Assembly (NCBI GenBank): GCA_035576005.1
Contig: DATLXH010000179.1
Span: 24,804 to 88,803, forward strand
Direction of reading: 5' to 3'
Length of the DNA: 64,000 nt
From: DATLXH01 sp035576005
Lineage (GTDB): Bacteria; Acidobacteriota; Thermoanaerobaculia; Gp7-AA8
The position numbers were made by a program, and so were the translations under genes. The notes under the pieces are model-generated. The model was not told the DNA's origin. It did no database searches and saw only the letters and a program-made list of their open reading frames with translations. Positions 44,710-52,446 of this stretch are shown here, one piece after another. Positions within the stretch are counted from its first letter, which is position 1; each line of letters begins with the position of its first letter.

Positions 44710-44921
44710 TGCTCCCCTCTCCCCGCGGGAGAGGGTGCCGCACCCGAGCGGCGGGTGAGGGTCTCTGTCGGCTCTCGGACTGAGCTTCGAGTCGGCGAAA
44801 GACTGAGCTACGAATCAGCGATGAAGTTCGTGACGCATGCGTTTCGTTGCTGCGTATTCAGCGCGATCCTTGCTCGGGCGCGAGACCCTCACCCCTAACC
44901 CCTCTCCCGCCGGGAGAGGGG
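44710..44921. repeat. CTCTCCC-type repeats between convergent genes
   Basis: Copies at about 44713-44760 and 44893-44921 occupy the space between the nucleotidyltransferase and the dipeptidase gene. Confidence 0.75.
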
Positions 44922-44927
44922 GACACA

Positions 44928-45626
44928 TTACGGGAGCTGATCTAGCGGGACGTCGAGGAGCTCGAATCGCTCCCAGTCGCGGAAGTCGTAATGCCACCAC
45001 TCCGAGGGGAGCGCTATGAATCCATGTCTCTCCATGACTTCCTTTAGCAGCGCACGATTTGCGAGCGCCTCGGGAGCCGCGTCCATGTAGTCATGCCGCG
45101 CCTTTGGAGTGAAGTCGTCGTAGGGCGTCGGCATGATGAGCTCGCTGCCGTCTTTTCGAACGATCGTCACGTCAACGGCGCAGCCTCGATTGTGCCGTGA
45201 TCCTTGCGCAGGATCGGCCACAAAGTCCGGGTCCTTGTACGGCTCCCACATCATCTTCGTAATGGAGTACGGGCGATAGCCGTCGAACACCTTGAGCTCG
45301 AGGTTCTTACTCGAAAACTCCCGTTGCACGGCGGAGAGTGAATCTGCAGCGGGCGCACGAAGGAAGGCACGAGCCACGGGATAGAGCGGCCGCTTCATGA
45401 AGTTGTCGGCTGTCGCATATTTGATGTCGATCCGGAGTCCGGGTATCGCGGTCTCCAGATCGACCAGCGCCTTCGAGGCATCGCGTGAGACCAGCTCACG
45501 ATAGGTAGCTTTGCTGCTGACGACCTCGAGCCCGTACTCATTGCGCGGGATCGTGTGCGCACAGGAAAGCCACAGGGCGATCGATATCAGAGCGAGCGGA
45601 CAAGCGGTATTCTGTCGCAAGGTCAT
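44928..45626 (-). CDS. D-alanyl-D-alanine dipeptidase (VanX/DdpX family), lipoprotein
   Basis: 232 residues from the ATG at 45626 (MTLRQNTACPLALISIALWL). The longer frame to 45848 crosses repeats. A lipobox-like LWLSC ends the signal. Zinc ligands: SRHNRGCAVDVT (SxHxxGxxxD) and SEWWHYDF (ExxWH), the peptidase M15D set. It cuts D-Ala-D-Ala. A periplasmic lipoprotein form suggests peptidoglycan recycling or turnover rather than vancomycin resistance; no vanA- or vanH-like gene is near. Confidence 0.9.
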   Translation of the reverse strand: MTLRQNTACPLALISIALWLSCAHTIPRNEYGLEVVSSKATYRELVSRDASKALVDLETAIPGLRIDIKYATADNFMKRPLYPVARAFLRAPAADSLSAVQREFSSKNLELKVFDGYRPYSITKMMWEPYKDPDFVADPAQGSRHNRGCAVDVTIVRKDGSELIMPTPYDDFTPKARHDYMDAAPEALANRALLKEVMERHGFIALPSEWWHYDFRDWERFELLDVPLDQLP

Positions 45627-45822
45627 TGGAGGGGATTGTATGTGGAATCCGTCGCCCCTGTCCCCGGGGGGGATTCTCAACAGAGAGATTGCCAGGGTTC
45701 GGCATCCTGAGGAGCGTCCTTCTGCGAAGCCGGCGAGCGCGGGACTCTCACCCCAGCTCCTCTCCCGCCGGGAGAGGGAGTTCCAGCACGCTTTGCCGCG
45801 AGCAGGTGATAATGCGGCACGC
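45627..45822. repeat. divergent promoter region with repeats
   Basis: It holds a partial copy of the 47.1-kb inverted repeat (gcatcctgaggagcg, near 45703) and a CTCTCCC palindrome at 45757-45779. The dipeptidase and monooxygenase genes diverge from here. Confidence 0.6.
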
Positions 45823-47064
45823 ATGGAGCTCGACATCTTCTTCTCCATCTGCCAGACCGAGGTGGATGGATATCTGCCGGACGAGAAGACGATGTTCCAG
45901 AACTTCTTCGATCAGGTCGAGCTTGCCGACAGGCTCGGTTTCGGAACGGCGTGGATCGCGGAGAGCCATCTCTCCTGCGAGATTCAGAAAGGCAATCCTG
46001 GAGCGGTGATTCCACATTTTGTCGGCGAGATCGGGCTCAACACCGACATCCTGCAACTCGCGCATCGAATCTTCGCGCGTACGAAGAGAATCGGTGTCGG
46101 CTCGGCGATTCTCAATATTCTGGCGAACGGTGGTCCGATAGCGGCCGCCGAGCGGATCAGGACTTTCCTAACGCTCCATGCACTCGAACCTTCCGAGACA
46201 CGCACGCTTACAATCGGATTTGCCGCGGGCCGCTTTCCTTTCATCAACGTTCCTTACGGTATCGTCCCAAGGACGCCGGTGGAAAAAGCGGCGTGGCCTG
46301 TCCTTAAGAACAAGATTTTTCAGGAAGCCACGGAGATCTTCCTTCGGCTGCTGAAGGGAGAGGTGCTGAGCTCGGAGATGATCCGCCCCAAGGTTCTGCG
46401 CTCGGCAGACTTCAGAAGCGAAGACGAATGGATGAAGCTGCTCAGCGACCACGGGACGGCAACCGACGAGATCGGGATCCCTTCCTGGTGGGTCTTCCCG
46501 AACCTTACGATCATCCCGAAGGAAGCGCCGATGGAGCTGCTGCGGCTCTCGATCGGATCGCATGACCCGGAGACGCAGCTTCTCGCAAACACAATCCTTC
46601 CGTGCGGAGTCTTCAATCTATCCATTACTCCGGGTGACGAGATTGAGAAGACGAATGCCAGAATGCTCACCGGCTACCACCCTGACGGCGGTGGGTGGAA
46701 GCGGCGACTCATGCCGAGAACGGTTCTGGTATTCATCAATGAGGAGTCCGGCCTGAGCACCGCGGAAAAGGAGCGACGCGCGGCGGACGAGGCAAAGCAT
46801 GCTCTGTCGAACTACTGGCAAGCGCTCGAAGGCACGCTCGATCCAATCAAAGTCGAGCGAGCAACCCAGAACGCTCTGGTCGGAAGTGGGGCAACCATTC
46901 TGGAGCAGGCGAGGCTGCGGTTTCATCCCGAGGATCGCCTCATGCTCTGGTTCGATTTCAACAATCACGACAACGCTCGCGTCATGCGAAACATGGAAGC
47001 TTTCATGCGCGAGGTTGCTCCACACCTCGGCGTGTCGGCCACCACGGCCACGGAGCGGGTGTAG
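45823..47064 (+). CDS. luciferase-like (LLM) flavin monooxygenase
   Basis: 413 residues from the ATG at 45823; an in-frame extension to 45511 crosses repeats. The N-terminus ELDIFFSICQTEV and FDQVELADRLGFGTAWIAESHLS is the TIM-barrel start of bacterial luciferase-like enzymes, which use reduced flavin and O2. RIGVGSAILNILANGGPIAAAERIRTF and TLTIGFAAGRFPF continue the fold. About 60 residues longer than a minimal LLM enzyme. It is the first plus-strand gene before the aminophenol-type cluster and may hydroxylate or open the primary substrate; that role is inferred from position only. Confidence 0.85.
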   Translation: MELDIFFSICQTEVDGYLPDEKTMFQNFFDQVELADRLGFGTAWIAESHLSCEIQKGNPGAVIPHFVGEIGLNTDILQLAHRIFARTKRIGVGSAILNILANGGPIAAAERIRTFLTLHALEPSETRTLTIGFAAGRFPFINVPYGIVPRTPVEKAAWPVLKNKIFQEATEIFLRLLKGEVLSSEMIRPKVLRSADFRSEDEWMKLLSDHGTATDEIGIPSWWVFPNLTIIPKEAPMELLRLSIGSHDPETQLLANTILPCGVFNLSITPGDEIEKTNARMLTGYHPDGGGWKRRLMPRTVLVFINEESGLSTAEKERRAADEAKHALSNYWQALEGTLDPIKVERATQNALVGSGATILEQARLRFHPEDRLMLWFDFNNHDNARVMRNMEAFMREVAPHLGVSATTATERV

Positions 47065-47107
47065 GCTACCCGGCATGCGGGCTTCTTGCCCAGCCCCACA
47101 GACAACG

Positions 47108-47215
47108 TTCGTCATCCTGAGGAGCGCTTTTGCGACGAAGGATCTCAAAATGCGACCTTGTGAATTCAGCGAGTTACGTATCTTGAGATCCTTCGCATTC
47201 GCTCAGGATGACGAA
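47108..47215. repeat. inverted repeat of the CGTCATCCTGAGG type
   Basis: Arms at 47108-47150 and 47181-47215 (cgtcatcctgaggagcg ... cgctcaggatgacg, with aaggatctcaa inside) form a long imperfect hairpin between the monooxygenase and asparaginase-type genes. Confidence 0.85.
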
Positions 47216-47248
47216 TCGCTGGTGATCGCGGAATTGAGCAACGAGCCC

Positions 47249-48361
47249 ATGCGTCCGATACTCTCTGCGATGAGGACCCCCGCGTTGCGCGACAATGAAA
47301 CCCTGATGAGCGAATCCGTCCGTGCCCAGCCCGATTGGCAGCCTCTCGTCGAATACAGGCGGAATGGTGTTGCGGAGAACACCGTGCATGGGGCGGTCTC
47401 CTGGGTCTCGGGAAAGAATCTGATCTACTCGTTCGGCGGGAACGTCGAGTGCTACGGCCGCTCGATGGTCAAGCCGCTGATGATGAAAGTCTTCACGCGC
47501 GAGTTCGACAAGGGGATTTCTTCAGAGCAAAAAGCAATTTCTGTCGCATCTCATAACGGCGACACCGAACATGTTCGAGTTGCCCGGTCCCTGTTGCGCG
47601 AGAGCGAGTGGGGTCTGATGCAGACTCCTCACGATGTACCGCTTGTGCAGTTCGGCCGGCAGGTTCGGCGGCCGCGCCGGTGGTATCACTGCTGTTCGGG
47701 AGAACATGCTGCCATTCTGCATGGATGCAGGCTCAAGGGGTGGTCGCGCGTTGGCTACGTATGGCCGCATCATCCTTTCTTTCAGGCTTACCTCGATTAC
47801 ATCAGTAAGACTCTAGGCAGCGACTGGAAGGGTGGAGTGATCGCAAAGGACGGCTGCGGCCTGCCGACAGTGAGCATGACCGTCACGGTTCTCGCGAGGC
47901 TGTTCGCGGCGATGGTCACGCAGAAAGATGACGATTGGATCTGGAGCTCGATGGTCGCGCATCCCGACCTGATCGGCGGCTTCAACCGTCTCGACTCGAC
48001 AATCCTCAAAGCCTGCGGCGGACGCGTCATCGCGAAGGAAGGGGCTGACGGACTGCTCGGGATGGCGATTGAGCATCCCGACTTTCCTGACGGCCTCGGT
48101 GTGGTCGTCAAGATTGCGCATGGCTGGAATCCCCAGGCGACCTGGTACATCGCACGATTCATTCTCGGCGTTCTCGGCTTCGAATTCCGAAATCCGTACA
48201 AGCTGCGACGACAGAAGGCGTTCATCGTTCCAGAGGTCATCCCTCCCGATTTGCGCCCGCGGATGTCATCGATCGTCCCCTGGGATTCGTGGGACCCCGA
48301 CATCGATCGATGGGAATTCGACCCCGAAGAGTTTCAACCGGCAGAAGGGAAAGGACTCTGA
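47249..48361 (+). CDS. asparaginase II family protein
   Basis: 370 residues if begun at the ATG at 47249; ATGs at 47270 and 47306 are alternatives (none has a clear ribosome site). Family motifs: PLVEYRRNGVAENTVHGAVSW, ISVASHNGDTEHVRVARSLL, WYHCCSGEHAAIL, KDGCGLPT. The family is named for L-asparaginase II of rhizobia, unrelated to AnsA/AnsB. In this cluster an amide- or lactam-cleaving role on an aromatic substrate is conceivable. Only one base separates it from the dehydrogenase ATG, so the two are coupled. Confidence 0.85.
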   Translation: MRPILSAMRTPALRDNETLMSESVRAQPDWQPLVEYRRNGVAENTVHGAVSWVSGKNLIYSFGGNVECYGRSMVKPLMMKVFTREFDKGISSEQKAISVASHNGDTEHVRVARSLLRESEWGLMQTPHDVPLVQFGRQVRRPRRWYHCCSGEHAAILHGCRLKGWSRVGYVWPHHPFFQAYLDYISKTLGSDWKGGVIAKDGCGLPTVSMTVTVLARLFAAMVTQKDDDWIWSSMVAHPDLIGGFNRLDSTILKACGGRVIAKEGADGLLGMAIEHPDFPDGLGVVVKIAHGWNPQATWYIARFILGVLGFEFRNPYKLRRQKAFIVPEVIPPDLRPRMSSIVPWDSWDPDIDRWEFDPEEFQPAEGKGL

Positions 48362-48362
48362 G

Positions 48363-49811
48363 ATGGAGAAGGTTCTGAACTTCATCGGCGGGAGTTTTGT
48401 CCCACCCGCATCCGGGGAGTACATCGAGGATGTGAGTCCCGCGACCGGCAGGACGATCACCGAGATTCCGGACAGCGATGCGAGGGATGTCGACCTGGCC
48501 GCGAGTGCGGCGGATGCCACCTTTCGATCCAAATGGCGACGAACCACCGCCGAGCAACGCTCGGCGCTCCTGCTGCGCCTGGCTGCGTTGATAGAGTCCA
48601 ACGCTGAAGAGCTTGCGATGCTCGAGTCACTCGACTGCGGAAAGCCGATTGCTCTGGCGCGTCGAATGGATATTCCTCGCGCGGTGCAGAACTTCCGGTT
48701 CTTCGCCACGGCGATCCTTCACGTGACGAACGAGTGTCATCCGATGGATTCGGGAGCTCTGAATTACACCCTGCGCCATCCTGTCGGTGTCGCGGGGCTG
48801 ATCTCCCCCTGGAACCTTCCTCTCTATCTGCTGAGCTGGAAGATCGCGCCCGCGGTTGCGGCAGGCAATTGTTGCGTCTGCAAGCCGTCGGAGATGACGC
48901 CATTGACCGCGAACCGCCTCGGTGAGCTGGTCAACGAAGCGGGGTTTCCTGAAGGCGTCATCAACATCGTTCATGGATACGGGGCGAGGTGCGGGGATGC
49001 GATCACTGCCCATCCGAAGATTCCGCTCATCTCATTCACCGGTGGGACGGCGACCGGAGCTGCGGTGATGCGGTCGGCAGGACCGCTCTTCAAGAGGGTT
49101 TCACTCGAGCTCGGCGGAAAGAACCCCAACATCGTTTTCGCCGACGCTGACCTCGAACAGGCTGTCGCGACGTCGATTCAATCGAGCTTTGCGAACCAGG
49201 GCGAGATTTGCCTTTGCGGGTCAAATATTTTTGTCGAGAGATCGGCCCTCGACAAGTTTGTCGAGGGCTTCGTTGCGCGAACCCGTTTGTTGAAGATCGG
49301 TGATCCGACCGATGACACCACAGAAGTCGGTGCGCTGATCAGTAAGGGGCATCTCGAGAAAGTTTCGCGCGCGATCGCACAGGCAAAAGCCGAGGGAGGA
49401 ACAATCGCGACGGGAGGCGGCCGGCCTTCAGGTCTCGATGATTCTCTGCGCGGCGGCTTCTTCCTCGAGCCAACTGTTGTGCTGGGACTCAGTCGCGATT
49501 GCCGGACGATGAGTGACGAGATTTTTGGGCCAGTCGTGACGATTACGCCATTCGACGATGACCGCGAGGCGATCGAGCTGGCCAACAGTAGCCGCTACGG
49601 CCTTTCGGCCAGCGTCTGGACGAGCGACCTCAAGCGCGCGCACCGTGTGGCCGCAGCTTTGGATTGCGGAACCGTGTGGGTCAACACCTGGCTTCTGCGC
49701 GACCTTCGTGTCCCGTTCGGAGGGATGAAAGAGAGCGGGGTGGGTCGCGAGGGCGGAATCGACTCTCTGAACTTCTTCACCGAGGCCAAGAACGTCTGCA
49801 TCAAGTTGTAG
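48363..49811 (+). CDS. aldehyde dehydrogenase, 2-aminomuconate semialdehyde type
   Basis: 482 residues from the ATG at 48363. It oxidises an aldehyde with NAD+. NAD-binding SPWNLPLYLLSWKIAPAVAAGN; catalytic Glu in SLELGGKNPNIVF; catalytic Cys in FANQGEICLCGSNIFVE; C-terminal PFGGMKESGVGREGG. The FANQGEICLCGS block and MDSGALNYTLRHPVGVAGLISPWNLP (read in two parts) are typical of AmnC/XylG and animal ALDH8A1, which oxidise (amino)muconic semialdehydes. This is exactly the product the neighbouring dioxygenase would give. Confidence 0.9.
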   Translation: MEKVLNFIGGSFVPPASGEYIEDVSPATGRTITEIPDSDARDVDLAASAADATFRSKWRRTTAEQRSALLLRLAALIESNAEELAMLESLDCGKPIALARRMDIPRAVQNFRFFATAILHVTNECHPMDSGALNYTLRHPVGVAGLISPWNLPLYLLSWKIAPAVAAGNCCVCKPSEMTPLTANRLGELVNEAGFPEGVINIVHGYGARCGDAITAHPKIPLISFTGGTATGAAVMRSAGPLFKRVSLELGGKNPNIVFADADLEQAVATSIQSSFANQGEICLCGSNIFVERSALDKFVEGFVARTRLLKIGDPTDDTTEVGALISKGHLEKVSRAIAQAKAEGGTIATGGGRPSGLDDSLRGGFFLEPTVVLGLSRDCRTMSDEIFGPVVTITPFDDDREAIELANSSRYGLSASVWTSDLKRAHRVAAALDCGTVWVNTWLLRDLRVPFGGMKESGVGREGGIDSLNFFTEAKNVCIKL

Positions 49812-49942
49812 TTAGTCGACTCTCTCGTATTTTTGGAAGGCAGGTGAAGGCGAAGTGCGAAGCCACGCGGCCTTTACCTCAGCAGAGGGTTTGAACCGCT
49901 GAATCTCTTTACTGGCGCCCGGAATGTGTGTATCAAGTTGTC

Positions 49943-50845
49943 ATGAGTAAACCCGGCGCAATCATCGGCGGCATCCTGGCACCTCATCCCCCTCATATCG
50001 TCTACGGTGAGAATCCGGAACGGAACGAACCGAAATCCGAATGTGGATGGGAAGTGCTCCGCTGGGGATACGAGCGTGCGAGAAAGGATTTTCTCGTCAA
50101 GAAGCCGGATGTTCTCATCGTTCACAGCCCGCACTGGCAGACTCTGGTGGGCCATCATTTTCTCGGTGTCCGGGAGTTCCATGGCCTGTCGGTCGATCCG
50201 ATCTTTCCCAATCTGTTCCGCTACCGATACGACATCAACGTAGATGTGGAACTGGCAGAGATGATCGCCGAGGAAGGGAGGAGTGATGGCCTGACCACGA
50301 AGATGATGCGCAACGCCAACTTTCGCGTCGACTATGGAACGATCGTGTCGTTGCACATGATGAATCCCGAATGGGACATTCCAGTGGTGGGAATCTCCTC
50401 GAACAACTCCCCCTATTACTTCTCCAACGAGATGGGGCAACAGGAGATGATCCGGCTTGGCGAGGCCACGAGACGTGCAATCGAGAAGAGTGGACGACGA
50501 GCGATCCTGCTGGCATCGAACACACTGTCACACCGGCACTTTACGACCGAGCCCGAGCTTCCTGAGGACATGTCGAAAGAGCACGTATACGAACACTCGG
50601 GATATCTGTGGGACATGAAGGTGATCGACATGATGCGGAAGGGTCAGACCCGCGAGTTGATCGCCGTGCTTCCCGAGTTCATGGACATGGCTGTGTCGGA
50701 AGTCAAAGCGGGCTCGCTCGCCTGGATGCTTTCGGCACTTGGGTTCCCGAGGTACGCCGCGGAAGTCTACGGATACTGGACCGTGATCGGGACTGGAAAC
50801 GCAGTGGTCGGTTGGGATCACGAAGGCCGGGCGGTGGCGAGTTGA
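49943..50845 (+). CDS. amnB: 2-aminophenol 1,6-dioxygenase beta subunit-like (class III extradiol)
   Basis: 300 residues from the ATG at 49943; a GTG at 49928 would add five residues. It should open the ring of an aminophenol with Fe(II) and O2. The iron ligands of the family are visible: His15 in LAPHPPH, His64 in VHSPHW and a Glu near 253 in AVSEVKAG. Other close matches to nitrobenzene-degrader AmnB are VYGENPERNEP, GWEVLRWGYERAR, VGHHFLG, PIFPNLFRY, TKMMRN, FRVDYGTI and NNSPYYF. The subunit pair is completed by the next gene, 77 bases on. The physiological substrate could be 2-aminophenol, 3-hydroxyanthranilate-like or another aminophenol. Confidence 0.92.
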   Translation: MSKPGAIIGGILAPHPPHIVYGENPERNEPKSECGWEVLRWGYERARKDFLVKKPDVLIVHSPHWQTLVGHHFLGVREFHGLSVDPIFPNLFRYRYDINVDVELAEMIAEEGRSDGLTTKMMRNANFRVDYGTIVSLHMMNPEWDIPVVGISSNNSPYYFSNEMGQQEMIRLGEATRRAIEKSGRRAILLASNTLSHRHFTTEPELPEDMSKEHVYEHSGYLWDMKVIDMMRKGQTRELIAVLPEFMDMAVSEVKAGSLAWMLSALGFPRYAAEVYGYWTVIGTGNAVVGWDHEGRAVAS

Positions 50846-50922
50846 TGATCTTGCTGAACCGTGACGTCGAAAAAGCCTGGTGTGGCGACGCACAACGCGG
50901 CCGGCTGCGATAAGAGCGACCC

Positions 50923-52380
50923 TTGGCAGACTCTCAACTCATCGAACGCGCGTTCATCGTACCCGGGCAACCGCACATCCTTCTCGCTCCCGAGAAGAGT
51001 CCGGGCTGGGCATCGCTCAAGGCCAGCTACGAGGCGATCGCACGCGAAATCGAACGCTCGAAAGCTGAGCTGATCCTGCTTTACTCAACACAGTGGTTCT
51101 CCGTGATAGGCCATCTCTTCCAGACCGATCCGCGCCCGAAGTGGTTGCTCGTCGATCAGAACTGGTACGAGTACGGCGAGATCCCTTACGAATTCGCGAT
51201 CGACTCGGAGTTCGGTGAGCTCTACTGCGCGACTGCTAAAAAGAATGGGCTGACAGCTTCGGCCGTCAACTATCACGGCTTCCCGATCGACACCGGTACG
51301 GTCGTCGCCCTCAAACTGCTCAACCCGGAGAACCGAATTCCGGCGTCAGTCGTGTCATGCAACATCTACTCTGAGCGCGATGAGACGCGACTGCTCGGAC
51401 GTTCAGCGCGTGAGGCCATTGAGCGGTATGGCAAAAGGACGATCGTCGTCTGCGTCACGAATCTGTCGAATCGTTATGAGGTGACCGAGATTGACCCGGC
51501 TAACGATCGGGTGTCATCAGCGAAGGATGATGAATGGAACCGCAAGCTTCTCGAGATGCTTGGCGAAGGCCGTCTCGAGGATGTCGCGCAGGTAGCTCGC
51601 GAATTCGGTCGCGAGGCGAATGCCGACATGGGCTTCAAAGCTGTGTGGTGGCTCGCCGCGCTCATGGGTGAGCACAATCGGTACGACGGTAAGGTGTGGG
51701 ATTACCAGCCTGTCTGGGGCACTGGCGCAGCACTCGTTGAGTTGACTCCCTCAGAGAAGATGCTTGATTTCGAGAAGGAGTTCGACGAGGCTCCGGCCGG
51801 CGCAACGGGTGGCGCGGCCGATGCTGCCGGTGGGCTCGAGAGTCACAACAAGCTACCTGGCGGCGGCACAGCGGCGGCGCCGACCGTAGAGCCTCATCTC
51901 GACCACCGATTCGACGCTGCGGGCGCTCCCTCCGGAACGGCATTGAAGCTCGTAACCGAACCTGAATCCTCCGGGCGGATCGTGTCCGAACGAGCTCCCT
52001 CGCCAGTAGGGGCCTACCCGCACGCGCGGAAGGTTGGCAACCTGCTCTATCTGTCGGGAATCGGTCCTCGCCAGCCTGGCTCCAATGAGATTCCAGGATT
52101 GGTCCGGAACAGCGCAAACGAGGTGACCGACTACGACATCGAGGTTCAGACGCGCGCGGTGATCGCCAACCTGCAGACCATCCTGGAGGATGCAGGAAGC
52201 TCGCTCGACAAGATTGTCGATATCACCGTGTTTCTGACTGACATGAAGCGTGACTTCGCAATCTTCAACCGCGTCTACGCCGAACTTCTTGGAGGCATTC
52301 AGCCCACACGAACCACGATTGGTGTCGACTCGTTGCCGACACCTATTTCGATTGAGATGAAAGCAATCGCGGAGCAGTAG
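50923..52380 (+). CDS. amnA-amnD: fusion: aminophenol dioxygenase alpha subunit + 2-aminomuconate deaminase (RidA)
   Basis: 485 residues, TTG start, since no ATG exists near the conserved start; AAGAG upstream is a weak ribosome site. Residues about 8-275 match the LigB-fold alpha subunit AmnA (LLYSTQWFSVIGH, VDQNWYEYGEIPYEF, NYHGFPIDTGT, DEWNRKLLEM, DMGFKAVWWLAAL, GTGAALVE); it is not expected to hold iron. A 70-residue Gly/Ala-rich linker (about 285-358) leads to a RidA domain (360-485): PVGAYPHARKVGNLLYLSG, PTRTTIGV with the conserved Arg463 and IEMKAIA with Glu478. RidA-type AmnD hydrolyses 2-aminomuconate to 4-oxalocrotonate. The frame is continuous, with no sign of frameshift. Confidence 0.9.
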   Translation: MADSQLIERAFIVPGQPHILLAPEKSPGWASLKASYEAIAREIERSKAELILLYSTQWFSVIGHLFQTDPRPKWLLVDQNWYEYGEIPYEFAIDSEFGELYCATAKKNGLTASAVNYHGFPIDTGTVVALKLLNPENRIPASVVSCNIYSERDETRLLGRSAREAIERYGKRTIVVCVTNLSNRYEVTEIDPANDRVSSAKDDEWNRKLLEMLGEGRLEDVAQVAREFGREANADMGFKAVWWLAALMGEHNRYDGKVWDYQPVWGTGAALVELTPSEKMLDFEKEFDEAPAGATGGAADAAGGLESHNKLPGGGTAAAPTVEPHLDHRFDAAGAPSGTALKLVTEPESSGRIVSERAPSPVGAYPHARKVGNLLYLSGIGPRQPGSNEIPGLVRNSANEVTDYDIEVQTRAVIANLQTILEDAGSSLDKIVDITVFLTDMKRDFAIFNRVYAELLGGIQPTRTTIGVDSLPTPISIEMKAIAEQ

Positions 52381-52386
52381 ACCGGC

Positions 52387-52439
52387 CCAAGCCACTCTCC
52401 GTCGTCTCACGACAAAGGTCTGTGAGAAGTGCGGGTTAA
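52387..52439. repeat. right half of the MITE-like element
   Basis: gccactctccgtcgtctcac continues to ctgtgagaagtgcgggttaa, matching the right end of the 62.7-kb copy. It lies between convergent genes. Confidence 0.75.
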
Positions 52440-52446
52440 TCCTGGG

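Noticed and set aside
44928..45848. Longer start for the dipeptidase
   Set aside because: The extension crosses repeats and the monooxygenase start; the ATG at 45626 begins a proper lipoprotein signal.
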